This document shows, piece after piece, positions 46,323 through 57,300 of a stretch of 64,000 nucleotides of DNA. The notes beneath the pieces are model-generated. The model was given only the letters and a program-made list of their open reading frames with translations, was not told the origin of the DNA and did not search any database. The stretch is from Microdochium bolleyi. Its lineage: Eukaryota; Ascomycota; Sordariomycetes; Xylariales; Microdochiaceae. How positions within the stretch are numbered: the first letter of the stretch is position 1; each line of letters starts with the position of its first letter. Made by a program: the position numbers and the translations under genes. The stretch is taken from assembly GCA_001566295.1 (NCBI GenBank), contig KQ964248.1:2046001-2110000 (forward strand), given 5' to 3'.

Positions 46323-47233
46323 CTATTCGTCGTCCACCTGCATGCCCTCACCCTCGCCCTCGCCGGCATCATCTCCCACACTGTTGATCCAGTCCTTGAC
46401 ATCGTTGCCGTCATACACTGTGAAGTAGTCCAGGCTCTTCTTGCCCGGCTCCTTGATGCCGACAACACCCACACTCGTGTTCTCAATGGTAAGCTCACGG
46501 TCTTGTACGAGCGTCTCCTTCAGCGCGCGGAGGCCGTGCTGGATCAGGGCTTCGCGGCCGCAGTCGGCAAACTTGTCGAGGTTCTTCTCCAGGTACGTCC
46601 GCGCCATCTGGGAGCGGGCGCCGATAGCGCAGGCGAGCATCTCTTGCGTCATGCCGCTAGGCTGGAACTCGAATAGGTGGGGGCCGGTCTCGTCAATGCC
46701 CGCCACGAGGAGGCCGACACCGTAGGGTCGCTTGCCGTAGTGCTGAGTGTTGAGCTGCGCCTTGTCGCCAATCATGGAGACTAGAGTCTCGACGGGCATG
46801 TCTCGGTCGTATGTGAGGCGTTGGGACAGGCATTGTTGCTTCATGAAGTTTGAGAGGACTCGGGCGTCTGATGTGAGGCCGGCGATGGCGAGGCCGACGT
46901 GCTCGTCGATGGCGAACAGCTTCTTCTGGTATGATGATAGCTCCTCGGCGTTTCTCTAAGTGAGGGACGGTCTGTCAGCAAGTGCAACATGCTTGGAAAC
47001 CGTGGGCACGCACCTTGATAGCGACAAGGACGGCATGGGTCTTGCTGGTCAGACCAACGACGACGGAACCCTGCTTCACAGCTTCGCCAGCATATTCGAC
47101 CTGAAATATTCTTCCTTGCGGAGAGCTAGAGAAGGGACGTGAGGTGTCAGCTGGTGCTCTTGCACAGGCCGTTAAAGAAGATCAGTCGGGCTCACAATGT
47201 GACGGAGTCGTTGTCGTAGTTATTTCTGAACAT
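46323..47233 (-). CDS. PRE5: 20S proteasome alpha-6 subunit (PSMA1/Pre5)
   Basis: Structural subunit of the outer ring of the 20S proteasome, gating substrate entry. Three exons, 47233-47196, 47125-47014 and 46955-46323, give 260 residues. The alpha-type N-terminal signature [13 protein letters not shown] (13-25) is intact, preceded by [12 protein letters not shown] from the 38-base first exon. [40 protein letters not shown] and [26 protein letters not shown] follow the alpha fold, with no catalytic Thr, as expected. The acidic/Gly C-terminal tail ([13 protein letters not shown]) is usual for alpha-6. Its order (RNNYD start) separates it from the other alpha subunits. It is divergent from VPS55. 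Confidence 0.96.
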
Positions 47234-48064
47234 GGTTGCGACGGCCGGGGCTTACACCGGGTGATGCCGCAGAGCAGGGAGATGGCGGATGGACAAGGGA
47301 TCGGGTCGCTGTCGGCTCGGAGGGAGAAGCTGGCTCGTCGGAGGCGGGTTGCGTGTCGTGCGACTGGGCTTCGGGGACGTGATGTGAAGGTGATCGCGGT
47401 GTTGCTAGTGGTGGACAGGGCTGGAGCTGTGACGGCGACGGGCTGGCTGCACCGACAGGCACAAGCACAAGGCAGCTCTGGAGCTTTCGTCAACCATCCC
47501 CACGGCAGGCACGCTGGCTGTCGTTTGGCGGGGTCCTTCCCCCAATTGACTGGGGCCTCTGAGCTCTCAGTGCAGCGCTGGGCTCCGAGCTCGAGCCTCT
47601 CGCACCAGCCACAGGTACCGCTGTACCTTTGGTACCTTGGGTACGCCGCACTCCGGCCAGGGCCCTGCACGTGAGGCTGGAGCTCTCCCAGTCCCCACAC
47701 CCATGATGGCCAGGCAGCGCTTGCGGGAGCTCGGGAACCTGCTCGAGATGCGCCGAGCCAGCCCGCAGACGAGTCCCAGCCCGCGATCGCCAGCCTCGTC
47801 CAACAACGTCACACGCCTGCAATTGCTCGAACCCTTAAGCATTGCGCTTCCCGCCCACCACCAAGCATCACCTCGGCATCGAGTCGTCCCATCGGAACAC
47901 ATATCGCATCTGCTGCGCGCATCTCTCTGCTTCGCCCCGACCAGCACGCAAGCTCTGGTGCATTGCCGCCTCGTGCCCACGACCCCGATTCCATCATCTC
48001 CAAACACACCACCAACACACCAGCCAGCTCGCTACCTCGAGTAGCCCTCGCGCATACAGCCAAA
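47234..48064. other. Divergent intergenic region PRE5-VPS55
   Basis: About 0.8 kb with the promoters of both genes. At 47608-47645 there are repeated GTAC cores, including two GGTACC palindromes, and a CACGTG at 47668-47673. I looked for the yeast proteasome control element GGTGGCAAA on both strands and did not find it. Confidence 0.5.
47608..47645. repeat. Clustered GGTACC/GTACC motifs
   Basis: Four GTAC cores occur within 38 bases, two of them full GGTACC palindromes, midway between the PRE5 and VPS55 start codons. It may be a cluster of binding sites or a chance short repeat. Confidence 0.35.
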
Positions 48065-48558
48065 ATGCCCGCCGCCGGCCTCAAGACCATCATTGCCCTG
48101 TCCTTTGTCCTCGCCGTGGGCTTCCTGCTCGTCATCCTCTCCTGCGCCCTGTGGAAGGTCTACTACCCGCTGCTCGTCGTCGCGACCTACGTGATCGCGC
48201 CCGTCCCCAACTGGATCTGCAGCCGCGTCTCCAACCCGGACGACTTTGTCGAGAGCTCTGGGAATGCCGTCCTCGACCTCGGCCGCTTCATCACGGGTTT
48301 CTTCGTGGTGATGGGAATTGGTAAGTCCTCTCGCCTCCCACCAGGTTTCTGTCATCCGAGATGTGCTCTGCCTCGATGTTGGATGAGCTGCTGGCTGACC
48401 CTTTGTCTTTTTGCACAACTATAGCCCTCCCCGCCGTCCTCGCGCACTCGCAACTCATTGAATTCGGCGCCATGGTGATGTGCGTCGTCGGCGGTCTGCT
48501 CATCTACGGAACCATAATCAGCTTCGGCATGTTCTTCCAGGAGGATCAGGAGTTCTGA
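48065..48558 (+). CDS. VPS55: Vps55/LEPROT endosomal sorting protein
   Basis: Small multi-pass endosomal protein. In yeast it forms a complex with Vps68 for traffic from late endosome to vacuole, and the animal homologue is OB-RGRP/LEPROT. Two exons, 48065-48320 and 48425-48558, give 129 residues, the family length. Four membrane segments are visible: IIALSFVLAVGFLLVILSCAL, YYPLLVVATYVIAPVPNWIC, LGRFITGFFVVMGIALPAVLAH and MVMCVVGGLLIYGTIISFG. The typical loop NPDDFVESSGNAVLDLG and the C-terminus MFFQEDQEF are present. The start is the first ATG in frame and gives the expected N-terminus. Confidence is high because length, topology and motifs all agree. Confidence 0.95.
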
Positions 48559-49171
48559 AGCTCTTGCTAGTGCTATTCAATATATGGGGAGAGAAGTGGT
48601 CATCAGTTAGATTGGGCACTCATGTAGGACTCGGATTAGGATTGTGCGCATCCCTTCAAGGAAGAAGGCGTTTAGCGGTTGCTCTTTGCATCGGGGGTTA
48701 ATCAGCGAATTAGTGTGAATCGACAAATCGACATCAAGTCATTTGGGCATTCCATGGGAGGAGCCAGGAAACAGTGCGCACTGTGGGCTGTGCTCTTGAT
48801 CGAATGTCGAGCGGCAATGGCACTGACTGGGCTGCAAATGCAGACCTCCAGGCAGGTCCAAACAGAGCCGCGTACCAATTTAAAGATTGGGTGAAGTTTT
48901 GCCATGAAAGGTATGAATATTAATGGTCATGTAGATTCATGATTGTGATCGCTATTCTATGTCGTCGTTGAAACCGATATACGATGCATCGCTCAAACCC
49001 ACAAATCATTGCGCCCGAATCTCCAGGGGCGCCTTATTCCTGCAACTTTGTGGTACGTTGAGTACCTGGCTGCGCCCTCACAATAAGTCAGATATTGCCC
49101 TGCGCCTTATGCAACAGAAAAGACGCCGTCATACAAGCAAAAAGATGAAAGAAAGAGAAGGGGGGGGGACA
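48559..49171. other. Convergent intergenic region VPS55-PABA synthase
   Basis: About 0.6 kb between two 3' ends, expected to contain both 3' UTRs. It ends in a short G run (49160-49168) beside the PABA synthase stop codon. No gene. Confidence 0.6.
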
Positions 49172-51964
49172 TCAGACTTGGTCCTCAAACACTCCAAGAG
49201 GACCCTTGAGCTTCGTGAACATCTCCTCGCGCTCTCCAAGCGGGGTCGACAGAGCCGTCACAGCACCGCCAGCACCGATATGCCACACCTCATGCAGCTC
49301 ATGCTCGTGCTCGCTCTCCTCTTCTCCACCGGCACCACGAGCGGCAGGAGCCGTAGCAGCAGCAGTAGAGGAAGGTGCGAGAACAACCTCGTCATCCCAA
49401 CGGAACAAGCTGCGGATCGTGACGCTCCAGTCCCCATTGCCGCGCACGTCCATGTACCCTACTACGCCCGAGTACAGTGACCGCTCGCTGCTTGCGCCGC
49501 GCTCGATGTGCTGCAGCAGCTCGCAGCTGCGCTTCTTCGGCGCGCCCGTCATGCTGCCTGGCGGGAGCGTGGCGGCGAGGACGTCGAGGCCCGTGACTCG
49601 ATGCTGCTGCTGCTCCTTGCCAACTCCAGACGCAGACGGAGATGCGTGTAGAGGCAGCTGGCCCTCGACGACGCTGATCATCTGGAACACGCTCGCGTAC
49701 TCCTCGACCTTGAGCAGCTGGGGCACCCGCACCGCGGTCTCGCCCGTGCCGCAGACAGAGTGTAGGTCGTGCCGCACGAGGTCGACGATCATGAGGTTCT
49801 CGGCCTCCTCCTTGGGCACGTGTAGGATCTGCTCCGCCTGCGCGAGCGTGGCCACAGCGCTCGACTTCTTCACGGTGCCCTTCATCGGCCGCATCGAACA
49901 CAGGCCCGTGGCGCCCGAGAACTCGAGGAACCGCTCGGGGGAGCTGGACACGAGCGTCGCGCCGCCCAGACGAATGTACGAGCCAAAGGGCGCCGGGTTG
50001 CGGGCGCGCAGGGCGCGGTAGAGGGACCATGATGTCTCGGTGGTGGCTTGCTGCTGCTGTACGTGCTTCTGCTGCGTAGAGTGCCATGTGCCTGGCTGTG
50101 CCTGGCGACTGTTGTGCCGGTGCCGGCTGGCCGAGGCGAGGCGGGCGTCATCGTGGCTCCGCGGTCTCGTGATAAGCGTCTGGTCCGTAAGGCACAGCTC
50201 GTACGAATCGCCCGCGGCGATGTGCTCCTGACACTCGCGGACTTTATCCTCGTAATCGTCCGCGTCGGGGATCTGGATGTACGTCGTCGTCTGCGCAGAC
50301 CGCGTGGTCTCCGGCGTCAGCGGCGGCGTCAGCTGCGCTGTTGCAGCGGCCAGCAACTGGTCCTGGCCTCCTCCCCTGATGCTGAAGTCCGCGCCGAGAC
50401 CGTCCGCCCAGACAGGTGACGAGGTCAGTGCCTCCACGGTTTGGTCGAGCCACACGCCCGCCACGATGGGCCCGTCTGGGGACAGCGTCTGCAGACATAT
50501 CGTGCCCTCCATGTGGTCCATCACGGCGCTGCGCGTGACCCACGCAAAGCTCAGATCTGGCCTATCGTGAGCGCCGTCGCGCCTGTTCAGGGGCTCGACA
50601 TCGATGCCCTCCAAGCCAAGCTCGTAGGTCGTTAATCCCATGAAGCCGCCGTAGAAGGGGTGCGTGATGTTGTTGTCTCTGTTCCCGTCCTCTCTTGGGA
50701 GCTGTCTCTTTGACCAGAAAGCTGCTAGGATATTCCAGATCGTGTGCTCGCCATCAAAGTGCAACACTTGCTCCAAATCTATGTCGCTCTTGCCATGACC
50801 GTCCCGCCTTTCCCCTCCGCGGCGGAGTGTGAGGCGCCGCGACCCGGTGCGATACTCAAGCTGCAGAGTCTCGTCCACGTCAAGCGCGATGATGCTGTAC
50901 CGCCCCTTGACGTCTAGCCCCGTCCGTGAGGTTTTGGCGCTCGCCGAGTCGAGCACGATAAAGTCCCGGCGGCCGGCCTGCAGGGACTCGACAATGTCCG
51001 GGACCTCGACGTGGTTTGGCAGTCGGAGTGTCCTGGAGTAGTACTTGCAGCCAAGACTGTGCTCCCAGAGCGACGACGGCGATTCTGTTGATGCGAGAGG
51101 AACAAACTGCCTCGACAAGCTCTCCGACTTCTTCGGCAGGTTGCACATTAGCTTCTTTAGGGAAACGTCTGGCTCGGCTGTCGTTCTCCTCCTCCCTCGC
51201 TCCTCATTCCACCGCAAGGCTTCGGCAAACCAATTCCTGATGACTTGGTGCCCTGTACTCTCGGTACAAATGGACTCCGGGTGGTACTGCAGCCCCCAGA
51301 ACGGTCTCCGCGCGTGCTTCACGCCCATGAGGATCCGCTCGTCGAAGCCGCTGGCGCGGTGCTCGGTGACCCAGGCCAGGGGCAGTATATCGGGCAAATG
51401 TGCCGGTCGATTCCACCTCGAGCGAGCCCAGTCGCCCTTTGCCCCGGATGTCCCGTCCTCAGGGCTGCTGATGTCAGCGAACAGGCTGTGATACAGCGTC
51501 GCCTTGAACTTCGGCACGCCAGCAAAGATGTTCCCCTCCGCCAGGGGTCTCTGATTCTCGACGTGGTCGATGTCTCTAATCATTCCGTGCAGCCCCGTGC
51601 TGAGCTTACGCACGACGCCGCCGCAGTGGATGACCAGGCTCTGGAAGCCCAGGCAGATGCCCAGCACAGGGAGCACATGGTCCTCGCTGAGGGTCCAGAC
51701 GTGCTTCATGAGCCCGACATCCTGGTCGCAGGTGGGCGACCCGGGTCCGGGCCCGCAGACGACGGCATCGTAGTGGGCTACGAGGCACCGCAGCTGTTCT
51801 TGCCCATTGCTGGTGGCCTGGTGGTGGCCGAGGTCAGGGAGCGCGGCGTCGATGGGCAAGATGTCGACCTGCGCGGAGAGGACGTCGGCGAGGAGCGAGA
51901 CGATGTTGTTGCTGAAGGAGTCGTAGGCGTCGAGGAACAGGATCCGCGGCTGGGGTGTGTGCAT
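49172..51964 (-). CDS. Bifunctional para-aminobenzoate synthase (4-amino-4-deoxychorismate synthase)
   Basis: Converts chorismate and glutamine to 4-amino-4-deoxychorismate for folate synthesis. A single uninterrupted frame of 930 residues, unusual among its intron-containing neighbours. The N-terminal class I glutamine amidotransferase (about 7-250) has the nucleophile Cys104 in GICLGFQ, and His228 and Glu230 in YHPES. A linker leads to the chorismate-binding domain (about 310-930), with KVRECQEHIAAGDSYELCLT, FGSYIRLGGATLVSSSPERFLE, RPMKGTVKK (active-site Lys), EEAENLMIVDLVRHDL and LPPGSMTGAPKKRS. The PabB-type Lys in MKGT and the fused order identify it as PABA synthase rather than anthranilate synthase. 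A Gln/His-rich insertion lies near residues 615-650. The ATG at 51964 is used; an in-phase GTG lies 24 bases upstream. Confidence 0.95.
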   Translation of the reverse strand: MHTPQPRILFLDAYDSFSNNIVSLLADVLSAQVDILPIDAALPDLGHHQATSNGQEQLRCLVAHYDAVVCGPGPGSPTCDQDVGLMKHVWTLSEDHVLPVLGICLGFQSLVIHCGGVVRKLSTGLHGMIRDIDHVENQRPLAEGNIFAGVPKFKATLYHSLFADISSPEDGTSGAKGDWARSRWNRPAHLPDILPLAWVTEHRASGFDERILMGVKHARRPFWGLQYHPESICTESTGHQVIRNWFAEALRWNEERGRRRTTAEPDVSLKKLMCNLPKKSESLSRQFVPLASTESPSSLWEHSLGCKYYSRTLRLPNHVEVPDIVESLQAGRRDFIVLDSASAKTSRTGLDVKGRYSIIALDVDETLQLEYRTGSRRLTLRRGGERRDGHGKSDIDLEQVLHFDGEHTIWNILAAFWSKRQLPREDGNRDNNITHPFYGGFMGLTTYELGLEGIDVEPLNRRDGAHDRPDLSFAWVTRSAVMDHMEGTICLQTLSPDGPIVAGVWLDQTVEALTSSPVWADGLGADFSIRGGGQDQLLAAATAQLTPPLTPETTRSAQTTTYIQIPDADDYEDKVRECQEHIAAGDSYELCLTDQTLITRPRSHDDARLASASRHRHNSRQAQPGTWHSTQQKHVQQQQATTETSWSLYRALRARNPAPFGSYIRLGGATLVSSSPERFLEFSGATGLCSMRPMKGTVKKSSAVATLAQAEQILHVPKEEAENLMIVDLVRHDLHSVCGTGETAVRVPQLLKVEEYASVFQMISVVEGQLPLHASPSASGVGKEQQQHRVTGLDVLAATLPPGSMTGAPKKRSCELLQHIERGASSERSLYSGVVGYMDVRGNGDWSVTIRSLFRWDDEVVLAPSSTAAATAPAARGAGGEEESEHEHELHEVWHIGAGGAVTALSTPLGEREEMFTKLKGPLGVFEDQV

Positions 51965-53818
51965 GGTCACGTAAATCGGCTGGGCCACTCCGACACCGTG
52001 AAAGGGTGTAGGGCAGGGCAGGAGGCTGTGTGAGCAGTTCCTGCCTTGCGAATATCGCCGCCTGCGTGCTATGCGGGCGTGGACTTGTGCCTGTTGCTGC
52101 TTGACCCTTCGATCGGGCTCGGTGTTGCTGAATCACATGGGTCTGTCAAACTCCCCAGATTTGGTGACCGCAAGGCTGAGGGCAAGGAGGGCACTCAGGA
52201 GTGGTCCCTTGATCCTTTTTTTGTCTTTTGCCGCCTTGACATTGACGTCCATTCCGTCCGCCGCGCCAGCCCGCGCCCCCAGAAATTTTAGCGCCAAAGC
52301 CGATCCCGGAAAGCGGCTTCAGTCGGCGTCGTGGTGGGGAGCCCGAACCAAGTCCGCACTCCCCGGGCTGCTCTTCAACTTTGGGCGGATGTGCTTGGTG
52401 CTTGACTTTCCGGGCTGGCTCTTCGCATCATATATGGGGAAACAGACCAGTTATCTCTTCCCGTTAGTCGAATCAACTATTGCCTCCAAGCTGATATGGC
52501 CAGCCCTTAACAATCGAAACAATGTGTCCAAAGTGCATTATCAGCTCGCCGGAGCTACTACGTATTGGTAGTTGGAGGAAGTGCGGTACACGCCTCGCAT
52601 GAGCTAAAAAAGCAGTGAACTTTGCATGTCAGCACTTTTTTCTCACTACCTACCGGCTCTTGTCTCCTTGAGGACGAAACGCGTGAATCGGCTTGAGCCA
52701 CGATCAAAGTGCGAATCCTATGCAGGCACTAAACCTGGCTTGTTCTTATATGTGTCTGGTCATCTTTCATTGGTGAAGACGCCAGACAGAACTCATGCCG
52801 CTTCCGCACGGTAAGCCGGCACGTTGTCCAGGCAGACAGACGGAGAAGAGAGCGGGACAAAAAGAGGACGGGCACTGAACGAATCGAGGTGCAGACGCTA
52901 AGCACAAATGCACAAGTACATTATTGTGCTTAGCCATGCTGCCATCGGGCACGAAGCCACGTCTCGAGCAGCCACAGCGCTCGTGTGGCACTGTCGCCCG
53001 TTGGTTGAGCACTTGGCACATATCTTCAAGCTTTCGAGGGACGTGAACCCGGACTTGGCCGAGAAAGCGTGGGACGAGCAGGAATGGCACATTGAGGAGT
53101 CATAGGCTAGGTCTTGTGCAGACCGTTCAAAAACGCCCAGCCACGCATGATGCCTGTCGTGCAGTCCCAAATGTTCAAGAAAATGCCCTTAATATACTGC
53201 GGCATGACAACAAACAGGGAGGACCTGGCGTCCTACACAAGATGGACAAGTACGACGAACGCTTCATTTGTAGGGGCATGAACACTCTTTCGAGTGTCTG
53301 CTTCTGGCTTGTCCATTGCTTTTCTATGTTATAGGAATGCATACGCTCCGACAAAGAACGAACAAGAACCCCAAATATCACACGAGGCTGGCCTGTGCCG
53401 CGGTGTCCCCTCTAAATGCCTCTCGAGTAAGAAACTGTAGGCCGGTATGAAGTAGCTGTAGTGACGGATTTCGCTCGCTAGTGGATGAAGTGAAATAGAA
53501 TGATGGATAAGCCCGTGCCTCCGATTCTTTTTTCGAATCGCGAGACATGTATAAACTCCAAGAACGCCGTTCCGCGGATCCCATGCTCCGATCAGAAGTG
53601 CTGATATGTCACCCTCGTTCCGCGGTGGGTGCGCAGCATTGCTGTTTATGTACACGAGAAGCAAAATACTGATGTGGGGTGTCGATGCCTGGTCGAGGCA
53701 TTTCGAGGTGTAGCGATGTGGTGCTGTGTCGGTTGTGTGCTTGAGACGACTCGGCCAAAGAGTGCCAGTGCTGCAACCATGGTTTGTTTGATGTAGATGT
53801 ACTGTGGGTGGTTCAACT
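51965..53818. other. Intergenic region, 1.9 kb
   Basis: Upstream of the PABA synthase gene and downstream of the next minus-strand gene. Frames at 52908-53105 (plus) and 53329-53889 (minus) have no recognisable feature. It probably contains the PABA promoter and the 3' UTR of the small membrane protein gene. Confidence 0.55.
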
Positions 53819-54319
53819 TCAAGAGTCCTTGGGCTTCCAGATACCAGCGCCAAGAGGTTTGCTGACGCCGAAGCCGACACCAACAGCAATGCCGATGATC
53901 AGAAAGATGATGAGGATCTTCAGAATGATTCGTGTCCGCCTGCTGTAACTGGCCATGCAGTTGCAGGTCCGGTTGTTTCGCTTCTGGGCTTTCGCCTTTT
54001 GCCTCCAATGCTCCTGCCCAGGCCATACTGTGCAGTTGGGGTTCGGGAGTGTCCGGCCAGTGTATGTCGTCTTTAGGTTGAGGTTATCACAAGACTGTGT
54101 CAGGCCTCCAGCCTCGATGTCCGTGTCGAATGGGTTGCCCTGGTGGACAGAGCTTGGTGCTGATACGCTCGAGTTGCGGTGGAGTTCTGTGTCTGCCGCA
54201 TTCTTCTTCTCGGTTGTCGTTGATGTTGTTGTAGGAGTGATGGCGTATGACTGCTCGGTTGTGGTGACTAAGGGCTGCAGGCCAGCGGCCTTGTCCTCCT
54301 TGGTGATGATGGTGGCCAT
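53819..54319 (-). CDS. Unrecognised single-span membrane protein
   Basis: I do not recognise this 166-residue protein, coded in one exon. The first 95 residues are polar and Thr/Ser/Asn-rich (ITPTTTSTTTEKKNAADTE), probably disordered. There follow a Cys-containing segment (LTQSCDNLNLKTTYTGRTL; PNPNCTVWPGQEHW) and a basic stretch (RQKAKAQKRNNRTCNC; SYSRRTR). One strongly hydrophobic helix lies at about 131-150 (IILKILIIFLIIGIAVGVGFG), then a short tail of about 16 residues. Basic residues just before the helix and the short tail suggest a tail-anchored or type II protein with the long part in the cytosol. No signal peptide. Codon use fits the neighbours, which supports a real gene, but no homology can be claimed. 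Confidence 0.6.
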   Translation of the reverse strand: MATIITKEDKAAGLQPLVTTTEQSYAITPTTTSTTTEKKNAADTELHRNSSVSAPSSVHQGNPFDTDIEAGGLTQSCDNLNLKTTYTGRTLPNPNCTVWPGQEHWRQKAKAQKRNNRTCNCMASYSRRTRIILKILIIFLIIGIAVGVGFGVSKPLGAGIWKPKDS

Positions 54320-57300
54320 TGTTAATTGCTGCCTTCGCAGGCGAGCGACGTCGGATGAGCAAAGGTAATTCGATCGTCAACGACAGGATGTGTCGAGATG
54401 TTGGGGCCGGAGAGAGGATGGATGAATCCCTTGGAATTCCTGCGGTTACCACGACAGCGAAAGAAGCGGAAGCTGTATCAGATGACGATTGTGTCAGTCA
54501 ATGTCCTTCCACAGACCACGAGCCAGCTGTTGGAGCAGGTGCTTCTTTGTCTCAAAGCCGGTAAGACAACACACTGCGACCTTCCTCGACTCAGAAAGAG
54601 GTGCCATTGGAAGGCTGCACAGAACTGCAGCCACCAAAGGCACACCCACACACACACAAAGGCACAAAGGGGGACCACTAACCTGATAGCGACAATAAAT
54701 CACAGTTTACCGTGGTTGTTGCGCGAAGAGGCCCTCCACAGGTCGAATTGATTTCAGATAGCAGCTCAGTGGGCTCGAGGAGAAGTGGAAGAACTGGTCG
54801 AGCAGGCTGGAGAGGCGGAATGCAGTCAAGCACACCGGGAGACTGTCGCGTTTTGATTCAGGGGTTGGTGACAGACGGCGACACGACACGACAGGACGGC
54901 AAGTGTGAGCAGGGACGCGGAGGCTGCCTGGTGTTTTTGAGAGACGTGCAGGAGAGCCGACCCTTGGCGATGAAGAGATGGCGAAGTGTCGACGAGGAAC
55001 TGGAGTTCTTCGAAGGGTGAGCAAAGTCCAAGCAAGAGAAGGAGGAGGGAGCCGGCCAGCTATGGATCGTCGGGGGGCTTAGCCGTGGTAAAGTAAGGTA
55101 CAGGAAGGGTGCCAAGTGGGACCCTTTGAGCCGCGAAACCGCCAGTCTCGAGAGCTGCCCAGGTGCCCCAGGCAGGCCAGGGCTCATCAGGGTGGGCGTG
55201 CCCACCAGCAGGCGATCACGGCCACTTGCACAGATGCAGCAACCGACCTTGGAACCCTGCGAGCCCTGCGCTGGGTTCCCTGAAGCGGCTGCACAGGGCC
55301 GGGGTCTGCAGTGCGGGCGCTCAGGGTGCTGGAGTCAGGCAGAGTGTCCGTCTGGGCCAGAACGGGCAGCCAACAATGGCGCCGCCGGCGGGGGGGACCA
55401 CCTCGTAGACCTTTCTGGAGGATGCCCACCTTCACCTGGGCAGTTTGGATGGACACAGGTCGAGCAGGTGTGGTCGCTGCAAGGAACAGGCCCCTGCCCC
55501 CTGCACCGTCCAGGACCTCCACATCTCGGAAACCCCACTTGGCGTCCTTCCGGGCTGCAGGCCACTCTGATAGGTGCTCCCACTCGAGCCTGGGCCAGCC
55601 TCTGGAGGCGAAGGCCGCCAACACGAACCACCACCACCACATGGTTTTCACAGTCGCGAGATCACGGCCCCAGCACACCAGGACGGGTCATTTGTCTCGC
55701 TCGTGCGCGTGATGTTGTGCGGTGCCGAGCACGGCAGATGTACAAGTAGGCGTCTCGGCTGGCAGTCTGGTTTGCTTTGTGCGCGCTGACAGTTTCCTTG
55801 CTAATATCAAGCATATGAAGGCAATTCTGCTTGCTTGGGGTTGAGATTGTCGCAGCCAGGGTCGCCCAGCGTTATCGCGTGCGGCCGTCAGGTCCAGATG
55901 CTGGCCACGAAACGACCACGGCTTGTCGCTGGCGACTCCCAAATGTCAATTGCGTGCGCGGTCAGACGTTTGTGAGTGACCGCCGCGTCGCAGCTAGTCT
56001 GCTAGCCCCCGACGCCCACCAGACAGGCCCGCCTGCTCGGCCTCTAGTGAGTGCACTACATAGGATGTAGAGTTCGCGCGATGTCGAGCATGGCTCGCAT
56101 GGCACAGGCGGTGCCACCCGTCGTAAGGTCTGGGCGAGCATTGAACCGGCCAAGTGGTGAGGGCTGCGACTCTGCTTGACGTCTACTTGATGGCGGACTG
56201 ACGTACCTCGTCGTCGTCAACTCTTGGCCTAGTGTGCCTCTCCTCCTGCGCTAGGACTGCGATTGAGCTTGCTGTGTTACTGACAAAAGTTCGTCGTCTG
56301 CCGTTTGCGCGGCTTGACGACGTGGCACACCTGGGCAGGCTGCAGAGAGTCTGCATGGTGCAGTCGACGCTGTTCGCCAGGCCAGACCAGGCCACCACAT
56401 GCAACCACGGCCGCGCCCGAGTGCCCTGCCTTGCCTGTCCTTCAGCTCGAGCATGCCAGCTTAGCCCCATCGAGGCCCGTCTCCCCGAGTCGCCATCACG
56501 CGGCCACGCCGACCAATTCTGGAGACCATCACGCAGGCATCGTGACATTCGGCTCGCAATGCTGTCTACTATCGTGCATGTGGATGGAGCCGCGATCAAG
56601 CGCCTCCCAGAGCTTATCTGCCTGCACCACAGTCATGAGGCGCCAGCAGCACCCAGCAGTCTCTGATCGCACCTTCCTCTTCGCTCTGGGAGGCGCACTG
56701 CGCTCCAGCCCAAAATCGCTCACTCCCATGGCTTGCCAAGCTGCGCAACCCTGCCGCCACTCCCAAGCCAAGGCAGCCTGGCGTCTTCCCACGGAGTTTT
56801 CTCGCCCCTCGCACCATCACGACAAGCTCCAATGTCCATCGGCCAAAAGGCCATCGGCACTCTTTCTGCCGTTCCGGTAGGTGGGACGGATGGGAAAGGG
56901 TATTAGCCCAAAGCGAGCCAAGACTGCGATGCGATAGCTTGGACTCTTGGCCAGCAGGGCGGCTCTTGACCCTTTGACGACTGACAGGCTTTGAAGCAGA
57001 CCAAGAGATGTCAAAGACATGATTGCTTTGAGAAGCTCAGGGCGGGAGAGTGCTCCGTCGATGTGTTTGCTCTTTTGCGGCTGTTGCTCCAATGGCTCCT
57101 GCTGAACAAGGCAACACCTGCCGACATGGCTTTGGAGTCCGCATGATTGAGATCCTAACCAGCATGTCGCAAAAGCAAGGCAAAGTGGCCCAGCTCCTCC
57201 ATCAAGGAATATCGTCCATGCTGGCTCATGACCCCACTCCGAATTTGAGAAGACAACTTTGGTGGCGAGTGGGTGAACGAGCTGGATGTCTAAGCAAGCC

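Noticed and set aside
4241..54319. A functional cluster of membrane-traffic genes (P5B ATPase, myosin V, Trs120, Sec22, Vps55)
   Set aside because: They are scattered among unrelated housekeeping genes over 50 kb on both strands with no shared element; such co-occurrence is expected in a conserved block.
55126..55749. 207-codon plus-strand frame in the gene-poor region
   Set aside because: Overlaps equally long frames on both strands; Pro/Gly/Arg-rich with no motif; typical of chance openings in GC-rich DNA.
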